From NCBI GenBank assembly GCA_900313615.1, contig OMRP01000005.1:62001-126000 (forward strand): a DNA stretch of 64,000 nt, read 5' to 3'. The notes under the pieces were generated by a model that worked only from the letters and a program-made list of their open reading frames with translations, did no database searches and had not been told where the DNA came from. Positions 37,261 through 44,741 of this stretch are shown piece after piece (positions within the stretch are counted from its first letter, which is position 1; each line of letters opens with the position of its first letter). The position numbers and the translations under genes are program-made. The stretch is from an uncultured Prevotellaceae bacterium. Its GTDB lineage: Bacteria; Bacteroidota; Bacteroidia; Bacteroidales; Bacteroidaceae.

Positions 37261-38517
37261 TCAGTACTTGATCCACTTGTTCAAATCAATGTCAGAAAAA
37301 TCTGATGGTGCTATCCGCACGCGTGTCTCGGCATCTTCTTTACCCAACAAAAACTTGTCTAGATAAGCACTAACTTCAGGATATTGAACTTCGGGCAACT
37401 GGCAGTGACCATGGCCGGCTACGATGGAGTAGCCGGCTCTGTCGTCTATGCCGAACTGCTCCCATACCTTGATGGCTGCATTCATAGAGACGTAGCCCGA
37501 CGGGTCTGCCAACCAACGGTAGTCTGGGTTCCCCAACATCAATATGGCACGAGGACAAATCATCGCCACCAATTCATGGTGATCATGTGGCAGGTAGGCG
37601 ACGGAGTCACCTCCGTATGTGGCGCGCAGGCTTTCCTTAAACCAATTGTAGTCGGTACGGTCTAAGTCTTCTACTGCCTCGGCACCGGGCTGGATATTCA
37701 TCCAATGTGAATAACGCCAAACAGCAGCACCGCCACCACCAGGTTCTTGGGCAATAGTCAATGCCACACGCTCGTCAAATGCGCCACAGAAAAGAGCCAT
37801 CTTGCCGGCGTATGAACAACCGCTAACGCCTATATGCTTCATATCAATCTTGGTCTTTTCAGGACCCAACTGTTGTAAACCGTCCAAAAGGCGGCTTAAT
37901 CCCCATGCCCACTCGCTGTAGGCTCCGTTGTCGGTCAATTCAGGATAGAGACGGTCAAACTCATAGTTGCCACGACCTGCGGGCTTGCCAAACTGACTGT
38001 AGTTGTTAACCTGCCGTTCATGGAAATTCATTCGGGCAATGGGACGGTTGGCAAACAATGTGTCAGGTAATGTCAGATGACTTGTGCCAATCATCAAAGG
38101 GTAGGGGGCGGTGCCTGTTTTGGGATAGCGGATAGTGGCTGTTAGATGTAGCGTCTCACCATTCACAGTGACATCAACTTTCAGGGTATCGCCATCCATT
38201 TTGGCGCTGATGGCAGATGGGGAGACAATGGGCTTTGTGCCAATTTCATAGTGCTGTATTTCACGTGCTATTTCACCACGACGCTTGCGCCAATCCTTGA
38301 ATTTACGGACACGCCCGCGTCTGTCTGACCATTCTAATGGGTTGGGCAATGTTTCACATCGATGGGATGCGTCAAAACTAGGCAGAACAGGCGTAACGTC
38401 TAAGCCTGTATTTTCTACGTCATACACTAAAGGTATGTTGTTTCGGCCACTTTTTGTGGTTTGTCCAATGGCAGTTATACTGCTCATGACAAAAAACAAG
38501 AGAAAGAACTTTTTCAT
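37261..38517 (-). CDS. CE15-like glucuronoyl methylesterase
   Basis: A 418-residue secreted esterase (signal ending AIG-Q). Carbohydrate esterase 15 cleaves 4-O-methylglucuronoyl esters linking xylan to lignin. The Ser is S235 in GCSYAGK, the acid Glu E258 in AQEPGGGG, the His H371 in GHCQLP. The family motif is GCSRxGK; here the Arg that helps stabilise the oxyanion is Tyr 236. The gene is the last of a pair with the TlpA-like protein, converging with the SH3 gene with no gap. Confidence 0.82.
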   Translation of the reverse strand: MKKFFLLFFVMSSITAIGQTTKSGRNNIPLVYDVENTGLDVTPVLPSFDASHRCETLPNPLEWSDRRGRVRKFKDWRKRRGEIAREIQHYEIGTKPIVSPSAISAKMDGDTLKVDVTVNGETLHLTATIRYPKTGTAPYPLMIGTSHLTLPDTLFANRPIARMNFHERQVNNYSQFGKPAGRGNYEFDRLYPELTDNGAYSEWAWGLSRLLDGLQQLGPEKTKIDMKHIGVSGCSYAGKMALFCGAFDERVALTIAQEPGGGGAAVWRYSHWMNIQPGAEAVEDLDRTDYNWFKESLRATYGGDSVAYLPHDHHELVAMICPRAILMLGNPDYRWLADPSGYVSMNAAIKVWEQFGIDDRAGYSIVAGHGHCQLPEVQYPEVSAYLDKFLLGKEDAETRVRIAPSDFSDIDLNKWIKY

Positions 38518-38560
38518 AATTCAGAACCCAATCTCAAAAATTATATTCAATGTTCAACGA

Positions 38561-39130
38561 TTAATGTTCAGCGTTCAAAATTTCGTCCAAGTATTGGTAA
38601 AAGGCAGGATCTTCACCCAAAAACGTCTTCATAACCCTTCCACGGGCATCAAGGATAATCTTTGTGGGAAATCCTTGGATATCATAGTCATCGAATACCG
38701 AAGAACCATCAGGGCAGTATACTTGCAACCATGGTAGGTCATTTTCCTTCACAGCCTTTCGCCATGCTTCATCACTGTCATTACAGTCGATGCCCAAAAT
38801 CTCAAATTTCCCTGCGTATTTCTGGTAATACTCTTTCATCTTTGGAAAACCACGGATGCACCAAATGCACCATGAGCCCCAAAAGTCTAGTACTAAGGGC
38901 TTGCCAACCAAGGAACTAAGGCTGGTGTCCTTGCCGTTAAGGTCTTTTAGTGTGAAGTCGGGAGCACCAAGTTCGTCAATAGACGATACGGTCTGTGTGT
39001 CCGACACCGCAACCGCAGCCTCCTTAGGTGAATCCTCGGCCTCGGTTGAGGTCGTCCTCTGTTTGTTGCAACTGGATACGGCAATCACCATCATGGCGGC
39101 AATAGTCATAAATAACTTTTTTTTCTTCAT
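38561..39130 (-). CDS. TlpA-like thiol-disulfide reductase (lipoprotein)
   Basis: A 189-residue thioredoxin-fold protein. Lipobox AVSSC (Cys 21); CxxC at C88-x2-C91 (WCIWC); the cis-Pro loop is in QGFPTKI. Probably periplasmic, acting in disulfide exchange or cytochrome c maturation. The Ile-Trp between the Cys is unusual (often Gly/Pro or Pro-Pro). It has its own minus-strand promoter at 39188-39158 and is 43 nt upstream of the CE15 gene. Confidence 0.88.
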   Translation of the reverse strand: MKKKKLFMTIAAMMVIAVSSCNKQRTTSTEAEDSPKEAAVAVSDTQTVSSIDELGAPDFTLKDLNGKDTSLSSLVGKPLVLDFWGSWCIWCIRGFPKMKEYYQKYAGKFEILGIDCNDSDEAWRKAVKENDLPWLQVYCPDGSSVFDDYDIQGFPTKIILDARGRVMKTFLGEDPAFYQYLDEILNAEH

Positions 39131-39157
39131 ATTCTTGTGGTTTGTAGACTTCCGTGG

Positions 39158-39188
39158 CGAAGGTAATCATTTTTTACTAATATGCAAA
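39158..39188 (-). promoter_or_regulatory. Bacteroidota-type promoter
   Basis: Minus strand TTTG (39188-39185), 19-nt spacer, TACCTTCG (39165-39158), 27 nt before the TlpA-like start. Confidence 0.65.
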
Positions 39189-39265
39189 ATATATTACTTA
39201 TGAAAAGTATTTTAAGTAATTGTTTTCTACTTTTATCGACGAAATAGTAAAATATTAACAAAAAA

Positions 39266-39297
39266 TTTGTGTGATAACTTTTTTTTTTATATATTTG
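39266..39297 (+). promoter_or_regulatory. Bacteroidota-type promoter of the small RNA candidate
   Basis: TTTG at 39266-39269, 20-nt spacer, TATATTTG at 39290-39297; both boxes match consensus. No plus-strand gene follows within 850 nt. Confidence 0.7.
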
Positions 39298-39303
39298 CAC
39301 TCG

Positions 39304-39397
39304 CAATTGCGGGAGCAATCGCATACAAGTAATTTTAATCTATATTTATCATTTTTGCGCGCGTTCAAGACTGTGAAGCCTTGAACGCGATGTTTTT
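39304..39397 (+). ncRNA. Candidate small RNA, about 94 nt
   Basis: Directly after a strong promoter, a hairpin with arms GCAATTGC and GCAATCGC (39303-39322; one A-C mismatch) caps with a GGGA tetraloop. An A/T linker follows, then a 10-bp hairpin (CGCGTTCAAG/CTTGAACGCG, 39360-39389) with GTTTTTAT after it: an intrinsic terminator. No ATG lies between the expected start and the terminator. Identity unknown; reads as an orphan regulatory RNA. Confidence 0.55.
39360..39389 (+). terminator. Terminator of the small RNA candidate
   Basis: Ten-base arms, 10-nt loop, T-rich tail from 39392. Confidence 0.65.
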
Positions 39398-39427
39398 ATG
39401 AATCCTTTACGATAAACAAATGCTATT

Positions 39428-39504
39428 TTTCCCTTTTACTCTTTTACTCTTTTACCTTTTTACTTCTTTACTTTTTTACCCTTTTTACCCTTTTTACCCT
39501 TTCC
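39428..39504. repeat. Low-complexity tandem tail behind rlmH
   Basis: On the minus (rlmH) strand, GGGTAAAAA-type units repeat about nine times with variants (AGTAAAAG, GGTAAAAA), starting a few bases after the rlmH stop. The unit contains a TAA. Confidence 0.75.
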
Positions 39505-39505
39505 A

Positions 39506-39976
39506 TCACTCATGATGATAAGGTTCTCCTTTAATGATTGTACAGGCACGATACAATTGTTCGGCAAATACCAAACGAACCATTTGATGTGAGAAAGTCA
39601 TTTTTGACAGGGAGATTTTCATTTGCGCACGTGAGTAGACTGAAGGAGAGAAACCATAAGGACCACCAATAACAAAAACCAATCGTTTGTTGTTTGATTG
39701 TTGGCGTTCTAACCATTGGGCAAAACCTATACTGCGGAATTCTGTGCCTTGCTCGTCCAGCAAGACAATGGTGTCACTCGGATGCAACTGTTTAATAATC
39801 AACTCGCCCTCTTTTTCTTTTTGCTGTAATTCACTAAGGCTTTTCGTATTCTTTAATTCGGGAATGACAGAAACATCAAATGGCATGTAATGACTTATTC
39901 TGCTTACATAATCGTCAACCAATACCGACAAATGCTTGTCAGTGGTTTTGCCTACCATGATGAGTAACGTCTTCAT
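39506..39976 (-). CDS. rlmH: 23S rRNA (pseudouridine1915-N3)-methyltransferase RlmH
   Basis: A 156-residue SPOUT methyltransferase that methylates pseudouridine 1915 in helix 69 of 23S rRNA. SAM-site features: FVIGGPYGFSP (knot), LSKMTFSHQMVR and RACTIIKGEPYHHE at the end. The start at 39976 matches family length; an upstream in-frame start at 40066 would lie inside the promoter at 40067-40035, so it is ruled out. Confidence 0.95.
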   Translation of the reverse strand: MKTLLIMVGKTTDKHLSVLVDDYVSRISHYMPFDVSVIPELKNTKSLSELQQKEKEGELIIKQLHPSDTIVLLDEQGTEFRSIGFAQWLERQQSNNKRLVFVIGGPYGFSPSVYSRAQMKISLSKMTFSHQMVRLVFAEQLYRACTIIKGEPYHHE

Positions 39977-40034
39977 AAATTTCGATTCGTCTTTTAGCTC
40001 TCTTTTGAGGATTTGATAAGGTATTCGCCTGCCA

Positions 40035-40067
40035 CAAAGGTAACACTTTTCCTTCGAAAGAGACAAA
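40035..40067 (-). promoter_or_regulatory. Bacteroidota-type promoter for rlmH
   Basis: Minus strand TTTG (40067-40064), 21-nt spacer, TACCTTTG (40042-40035). Confidence 0.7.
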
Positions 40068-40161
40068 AATGAAAAAATAATTTCTTTTCATAGGTGTTAT
40101 TTTCATTTTTTTCGTTAACTTTGTGGCAAATAATATAAATCATCAAAAACACAAATGTATT

Positions 40162-41913
40162 ATGGAAAATAACAATGAATTGATTTTACAGTGCGAACAG
40201 CGGGCTAAAGAATGGCTAAGCCCAGCTTTCGACGAAGAAACGAGAAAAGCCGTGCAGAAAATGCTCGATAATGAAGACAAGACGGAACTCATTGATGCTT
40301 TTTACCGTGACCTTGAATTTGGAACGGGTGGATTGCGTGGCATTATGGGTGCTGGCACGAACCGAATGAATAAATATATCGTTGGCATGGCTACACAGGG
40401 TTTTGCCAACTATATCCTCAAGGCATTCCCTGGACGAAAAGATTTGGCGGTTGTCGTTGGACACGACTGCCGTAACAACGGTAGAATGTTCGCTGAGTCT
40501 GTTGCTGACATCTTCTCGGCAAATGGCATTAAGGTTTATCTTTTCGAAAGCCTTAGACCTACACCGGAAATCTCCTTCGCTATTCGACAACTGGGATGTC
40601 AGGCTGGCGTGAATGTTACGGCAAGTCATAACCCGAAAGAGTACAACGGATATAAGGCTTATTGGGATGACGGTGCTCAGGTGCTGGCTCCACACGACAA
40701 GGGCATTATTGACGAGGTGAACAAAGTGAAGATACACGATGTGAAGTTTGAAGGAAACAAGGACCTTATCGAAATCATTGGTGGTGAGATGGACTGGGAC
40801 TACCTCCAGGCTGTGAAAGAGGCCATGGTGGACCAAGATGTTATCTTGCGCCAGAAAGACCTAAACATCGTCTATTCACCCATGCACGGAACAGGACGTG
40901 TCATCATTCCCGAGGCATTACGCTCATGGGGATTCCAAAACATTCATGTCGTGCCCGAGCAGATGGTTATCGATGGCAACTTCCCGACAGTGGTGTCACC
41001 AAACCCGGAGAATGCCGAGGCTATGACACTGGGTATGAAACTGGGAACGAAACTCAATGCCGATCTGGTCATTGCCAGCGACCCTGATGCCGACCGTCTT
41101 GCCATCGTATGCCGCAATGCCAAAGGTGAGTGGGAAATCCTCAATGGTAACCAGACATGTATGATGTTCTGCTGGTACATCATCGCCAACAAGAAAAAAC
41201 TTGGACAACTCAAAGGCAACGAGTTCTTGGTAAAGACCATCGTCACTACAGAGGTAATCAAGAAGATTGCAGACAAGAATGGCGTGGAACTGCGTGACTG
41301 CTACACGGGATTCAAATGGATTGCCAATGAAATACGCATATCCGAAGGTGTCCAGAAATATATCGGTGGTGGTGAGGAAAGTTTCGGATTCCTGCCGTTT
41401 GACAAGGTGCGCGACAAAGACTCACCAGCATCTATCTGCCTTATCTGCGAAATCGCTGCTTGGGCAAAAGATAACGGACGCACGCTTTACGACCTGTTGA
41501 TGGATATCTATGCTGAATATGGTTTCTCACGCGAGGTGACTGTCAATGTGGTACGTCCAGGAAAGACTGGCGCAGACGAAATCAAACAGATGATGACCAA
41601 TTTCCGCAACCAACCGCCAACTGAACTGGGTGGTTCGAAGATTGTTCTCTGGAAAGATTATCAGACGCTTGAGGCAAAGAAAGCCGATGGTACTGTTGAG
41701 AAACTCAACATGCCGGATACGAGCAACGTGCTACAGTGGTTCTGCGACGACGACACGAAGGTGAGCGTACGACCCTCTGGCACAGAACCGAAAATCAAGT
41801 TCTACATCGAGGTCAAAGATCCGTCGTTCAAGTGCGCAGGATGCTATGAGCGTTGCATGAAGGATGCTGAAGACAAAGTGAAGGCCATTAAAGAAAGCCT
41901 CAAACTCGATTAA
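40162..41913 (+). CDS. Phosphoglucomutase/phosphomannomutase-type phospho-sugar mutase
   Basis: A 583-residue alpha-D-phosphohexomutase. Phosphoserine loop NVTASHNPKEYNGYK, metal loop ASDPDADRL, sugar-binding GGGEESFGF and phosphate-binding RPSGTEPKIKF. Length fits the PgcA-like phosphoglucomutases of Firmicutes and Bacteroidota. It links glucose 1-phosphate and glucose 6-phosphate for glycogen and cell envelope synthesis. Start 40162 is chosen because the earlier in-frame codon overlaps the -7 box TAACTTTG (40116-40123). Terminator follows. Confidence 0.94.
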   Translation: MENNNELILQCEQRAKEWLSPAFDEETRKAVQKMLDNEDKTELIDAFYRDLEFGTGGLRGIMGAGTNRMNKYIVGMATQGFANYILKAFPGRKDLAVVVGHDCRNNGRMFAESVADIFSANGIKVYLFESLRPTPEISFAIRQLGCQAGVNVTASHNPKEYNGYKAYWDDGAQVLAPHDKGIIDEVNKVKIHDVKFEGNKDLIEIIGGEMDWDYLQAVKEAMVDQDVILRQKDLNIVYSPMHGTGRVIIPEALRSWGFQNIHVVPEQMVIDGNFPTVVSPNPENAEAMTLGMKLGTKLNADLVIASDPDADRLAIVCRNAKGEWEILNGNQTCMMFCWYIIANKKKLGQLKGNEFLVKTIVTTEVIKKIADKNGVELRDCYTGFKWIANEIRISEGVQKYIGGGEESFGFLPFDKVRDKDSPASICLICEIAAWAKDNGRTLYDLLMDIYAEYGFSREVTVNVVRPGKTGADEIKQMMTNFRNQPPTELGGSKIVLWKDYQTLEAKKADGTVEKLNMPDTSNVLQWFCDDDTKVSVRPSGTEPKIKFYIEVKDPSFKCAGCYERCMKDAEDKVKAIKESLKLD

Positions 41914-41935
41914 TACTCTTTTCTCCTATTATAAT

Positions 41936-41963
41936 AAAGAGGTGGGCAATAACCCACCTCTTT
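41936..41963. terminator. Bidirectional intrinsic terminator
   Basis: AAAGAGGTGGG and CCCACCTCTTT around a six-base loop, T-rich on the plus strand; in the minus direction it ends the RNA candidate starting near 42116. Confidence 0.9.
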
Positions 41964-41999
41964 TTATTATTTCTTTTTACTCGAACCATGCCCATTTCA

Positions 42000-42039
42000 C
42001 TTTTTTACCCTTTTACTCTTTTACCTTTTTACCTTTCAA
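42000..42039. repeat. Low-complexity tandem tract
   Basis: On the minus strand: GGTAAAAA / GAGTAAAA / GGGTAAAA units, the same words as behind rlmH. Confidence 0.65.
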
Positions 42040-42122
42040 CCAAATGCTCCCGTCACGCAAGGCTTAGGACAATCACCTTTGGCAACGGAAGCATTTAATG
42101 CAGAATTAGTATTGGTTCGATG

Positions 42123-42153
42123 CAAAGATAATCATCAAAAAAGCATTTTGCAA
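42123..42153 (-). promoter_or_regulatory. Bacteroidota-type promoter of the minus-strand RNA candidate
   Basis: Minus strand TTG (42153-42151), 20-nt spacer, TATCTTTG (42130-42123). Confidence 0.6.
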
Positions 42154-42310
42154 TACCTCTATCGTCATTGACACAGCTACTTTTTGTAATATCTTGATAA
42201 TCAGATGGTATTCTTTTCTCGTATCACATTTTTGACACGAGAAAAAGTACATTCGTAACCATTTGCTCATAAAAAGAATGGCTCAGATATTTTCTTTGTC
42301 GAAAAAAAAT

Positions 42311-42342
42311 TTTGTTGCATTGTCAAAAAAACATTATCTTTG
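42311..42342 (+). promoter_or_regulatory. Bacteroidota-type promoter
   Basis: TTTG at 42311-42314, 20-nt spacer, TATCTTTG at 42335-42342, 28 nt before the Lys/Glu/Ala-rich protein gene; drives the four-gene operon to queE. Confidence 0.75.
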
Positions 42343-42370
42343 CAACAGCTATTAACAAAAACCGAAGATA

Positions 42371-42898
42371 ATGAAAAAACTATTGATGATGGCATTGGCG
42401 CTTTTTGCCATAATTCAAGTAAATGCGCAAGTGGTTGATGACCCCCAAGCTCCGTATGTCGACCCAACACAACAAGTAGCACCTGGCGTTACTCCTGCTG
42501 AACAAGCGGAGGCACAAAGAGTGGCTGCAGAAGAAGCTGCCAAACAAGCTAGAATAGAAGAGGCTGAAAGGAAGGCTGCTGAAAAAGCGGCTGCTAAACA
42601 AGCTAAAGAACAGCAGAAACAACAAAAAGCTATAGAGAAACAACAGAGAGACGCTGAAAAAGCTGCCAAGAAGGCTGAGAAAGAGGCCAAGAAGGCTGAA
42701 AAAGAAGCCAAGAAAGCTGAGAAAGAGGCCAAGAAACGAGAAAAAGAACTGAAGAAACGCGAAAGAGAAGAAAAGAAGAAGAAAAAAGCTGAAGAAAAGG
42801 CTAAGAAGGAGCAGAAAAAAGCTGAAAAAGCAGCCAAGAAAGCCGCTAAGCAGCAGAAAAAGGCTCAAGAACAAATGCGTGAGGCTGGACTTATATGA
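42371..42898 (+). CDS. Secreted Lys/Glu/Ala-rich coiled-coil protein
   Basis: A 175-residue protein: signal peptide (LMMALALFAIIQVNA-Q), a short Pro/Val region, then about 130 residues almost entirely of Lys, Glu, Ala, Gln and Arg in a seven-residue AEKEAKK pattern, a long single helix or coiled coil. No catalytic motif; resembles the TolA helical region in composition only. Its TGA overlaps the ATG of the M15 peptidase gene by 4 nt. The antisense frame is a long shadow without meaning. Confidence 0.75.
   Translation: MKKLLMMALALFAIIQVNAQVVDDPQAPYVDPTQQVAPGVTPAEQAEAQRVAAEEAAKQARIEEAERKAAEKAAAKQAKEQQKQQKAIEKQQRDAEKAAKKAEKEAKKAEKEAKKAEKEAKKREKELKKREREEKKKKKAEEKAKKEQKKAEKAAKKAAKQQKKAQEQMREAGLI
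42665..42748 (+). repeat. Tandem 21-nt repeat inside the Lys/Glu/Ala-rich gene
   Basis: Units begin GCCAAG at 42665, 42686, 42707 and 42728, i.e. four copies with a 21-nt period (seven codons), the last one degenerate. The copy number may vary between strains. Confidence 0.85.
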
Positions 42899-43725
42899 TC
42901 AAAACGGTTTCTGTCGCAATGACATTGTTCTCCATTATCGCATTAGGATGTGGAGAGAAAACAAAAACAGTGGCAACTACGGTTGCCACTGTTCAGCATG
43001 ATAGCGTGGCTACACAGCAAGAGCCACAGACTCGCACGATTAATGTTCCTGATGGTGCACGACGAATTATTGAGGCCTATCCTGATTTTAAACTCTCTTA
43101 TAGCGACAATCACATCATTTTTCCCGATGGAACACGAATCGTTTACGATGACCAGCGAGAAAAATCATTTGTTGTTATGATGGACGACTGCGATATTGAG
43201 GACATGTTCTCCATGACATACGACAAAACGGTTAATCAACCTGAATATTTGGCTGATGCTGGTCGGGGACGATGCGAGCAGTTGTTTAAAAAAATGTATG
43301 GGAATAGTGAGGCTGCGGCAAGACGTAATCTAGTTCGTGTGAATTGGTTCGGCCAGCGACTCCCGTTTACCAATGTCAATGGGGCGGCAAAGCATCTTGA
43401 AGAGGTAGCTGCTGAATTGGCACATTATCCTGAACTGCGCAAATATTTCGACCAGTCGTCCACTTTCTATTGGCGTACGGTAAGAGGTGCAAAAAGACAA
43501 AGCGCCCATAGTTATGGCATTGCCATTGATATCTGCACCAAATATTCCAATTACTGGCAGTGGTCGAATAAAGGTGCGGGAGAGATGGACCATATACGTT
43601 ACGAAAACAAAATACCACAAAAAATAGTGGAAATATTCGAGAAACATGGATTCATCTGGGGTGGACGATGGTATCATTACGACACGATGCACTTCGAATA
43701 TCGACCAGAATTCCTCATTCCATAA
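42895..43725 (+). CDS. M15-family peptidase (D-Ala-D-Ala carboxypeptidase-like) lipoprotein
   Basis: A 276-residue protein. Lipobox ALGC (Cys 19). The zinc site of the M15 family is visible: SAHSYGIAID gives His and Asp, and TMHFEYRPE gives the catalytic Glu-side and last His. A YWRTVRGAKRQ segment precedes it. M15 enzymes trim peptidoglycan peptides. Coupled by ATGA to the upstream gene and 10 nt from queD. Confidence 0.85.
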   Translation: MIKTVSVAMTLFSIIALGCGEKTKTVATTVATVQHDSVATQQEPQTRTINVPDGARRIIEAYPDFKLSYSDNHIIFPDGTRIVYDDQREKSFVVMMDDCDIEDMFSMTYDKTVNQPEYLADAGRGRCEQLFKKMYGNSEAAARRNLVRVNWFGQRLPFTNVNGAAKHLEEVAAELAHYPELRKYFDQSSTFYWRTVRGAKRQSAHSYGIAIDICTKYSNYWQWSNKGAGEMDHIRYENKIPQKIVEIFEKHGFIWGGRWYHYDTMHFEYRPEFLIP

Positions 43726-43735
43726 GACTTTCATT

Positions 43736-44074
43736 ATGTATTATATCAAAAAACGGATGGAAATCGCTGGCTGTCATCAACTTAAGTTGTCGTATGACAG
43801 CAAATGCGAAAAACTACACGGCCACAATTGGATAGTTACGGTTTATTGTAGGGCGAAGGAACTTGACGATAATGGAATGGTGGTTGATTTTAAATTGGTA
43901 AAAGACCGCATACATGGTTATCTCGACCATGGCAATTTCAACGAACTAATCCCCTATAACCCAACAGCAGAAAACATCGCACGGTGGATATGCGAACAAA
44001 TACCCAATTGTTGGAAGGTTGAAGTGACGGAAAGTGAGAATAATATGGCTGTCTACGTCAAGGACGACGAATGA
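43736..44074 (+). CDS. queD: 6-carboxy-tetrahydropterin synthase QueD
   Basis: A 112-residue member of the PTPS/QueD family: catalytic Cys 24 (DSKCEKLHGHNW), zinc His 14, 28 and 30, and the LDHGNFNEL loop. It turns 7,8-dihydroneopterin triphosphate into 6-carboxytetrahydropterin in 7-deazaguanine (queuosine) synthesis. The start at 43736 is set by the fold; it ends in ATGA overlap with queE. Confidence 0.93.
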   Translation: MYYIKKRMEIAGCHQLKLSYDSKCEKLHGHNWIVTVYCRAKELDDNGMVVDFKLVKDRIHGYLDHGNFNELIPYNPTAENIARWICEQIPNCWKVEVTESENNMAVYVKDDE

Positions 44075-44655
44075 GAGTAAATGAAATTTTCTATTCCCTC
44101 CAGGGAGAAGGATTCTTTACGGGAACACCGGCGGTCTTTATCCGTTTTTCGGGGTGTAATCTCAAATGTCCGTTCTGTGACACCAACCATGTGTCTTTTG
44201 AAGAGCTTTCCGAAAGGGAAATCGTAGATAGGGTAGCGGAATACCCCGCACAATTAGTGGTTGTCACAGGTGGTGAACCGGCTCTACAACTCACGGAAAG
44301 TCTTGTTGATAAACTCCATCTGGAAAACCGTTTCGTGTCGGTGGAGACGAATGGAACATTGCCTTTACCGCAAAATGTAGATTGGATAACGCTGTCTCCC
44401 AAACTGTCATTTGTGGGTGAAAAGGGTAGGGTGGCTCTCTCTTATGCCGATGAAGTGAAAGTGGTGTATGATGGCATTCATCCTATCGATGAACAGGTAA
44501 TTGGCGTCGAAACGGACAGCCTCTTCATACAGCCATGCGACACAGGAGACCCAAAACGCAACAAAGACATTATTGCCCAATGTGTCGAATATATCAAGCT
44601 TCACCCTCAGTGGCGACTATCCTTACAGACACACAAACTCATTGGTATACAATAA
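44071..44655 (+). CDS. queE: 7-carboxy-7-deazaguanine synthase QueE
   Basis: A 194-residue radical SAM enzyme that rearranges 6-carboxytetrahydropterin to 7-carboxy-7-deazaguanine. Cluster cysteines C29-x3-C33-x2-C36 (GCNLKCPFC), then VVTGGEPALQ and SVETNGT. Coupled to queD. queC and queF are not in the window. Confidence 0.95.
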   Translation: MRVNEIFYSLQGEGFFTGTPAVFIRFSGCNLKCPFCDTNHVSFEELSEREIVDRVAEYPAQLVVVTGGEPALQLTESLVDKLHLENRFVSVETNGTLPLPQNVDWITLSPKLSFVGEKGRVALSYADEVKVVYDGIHPIDEQVIGVETDSLFIQPCDTGDPKRNKDIIAQCVEYIKLHPQWRLSLQTHKLIGIQ

Positions 44656-44687
44656 ACATCCTCCAGCAAACCACCCCAATCGCTTTC

Positions 44688-44741
44688 TTAATTTTATAAT
44701 TTTATAATTTTATAATCTTATAATCTTTTAATTTTTTAATT
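44688..44741. repeat. Low-complexity tandem tail behind glmS
   Basis: Minus strand: ATTATAAA/ATTAAAA-type words repeated about seven times, beginning immediately after the glmS stop. Confidence 0.75.

Larger units (their letters stand above)
39131..39505. other. 375-nt intergenic region with an RNA candidate
   Basis: Contains the tlpA-like promoter (minus), a separate plus-strand promoter and stem-loops (small RNA candidate, 39304-39397), and a G/A-type tandem tail directly behind the rlmH stop. No ORF found. Confidence 0.6.
41936..42116 (-). ncRNA. Candidate structured RNA (minus strand)
   Basis: Promoter 42153-42123, then a 12-bp stem (AAATGCTTCCGT at 42096-42085 with ACGGGAGCATTT at 42053-42042; one G-T pair) closing a 31-nt loop that can fold further (AAGG/CCTT). 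A G/A-type tandem tract and the terminator at 41963-41936 follow. Expected length about 180 nt. No ATG-started frame longer than 13 codons. An open frame without a start codon crosses the stem, so a gene remnant is possible. Confidence 0.45.
41914..42370. other. 457-nt intergenic region with a structured RNA candidate
   Basis: Holds the phosphoglucomutase terminator, a pyrimidine-rich tandem tract, a 12-bp long-range stem on the minus strand with its own promoter, and the promoter of the Lys/Glu-rich protein gene (42311-42342). No convincing ORF. Confidence 0.6.

Noticed and set aside
37255-37266. TGATCA palindrome as a regulatory site
   Set aside because: It is simply two facing TGA stop codons of convergent genes.
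39428-39504. Tandem tract as a CRISPR or attachment site
   Set aside because: Units are 7-9 nt, lack spacers and no integrase or cas gene is near.
39976-40066. Longer N-terminus for RlmH
   Set aside because: The extra 30 codons overlap the rlmH promoter and are absent from the family.
42665-42748. Tandem repeats as a possible CRISPR array
   Set aside because: Units are contiguous with no spacers, and they encode a helix in frame.
42380-42874. 164-codon antisense frame rich in Phe, Leu and Ser
   Set aside because: It is the complement of the Lys/Glu/Ala repeat gene; composition explains the open frame.
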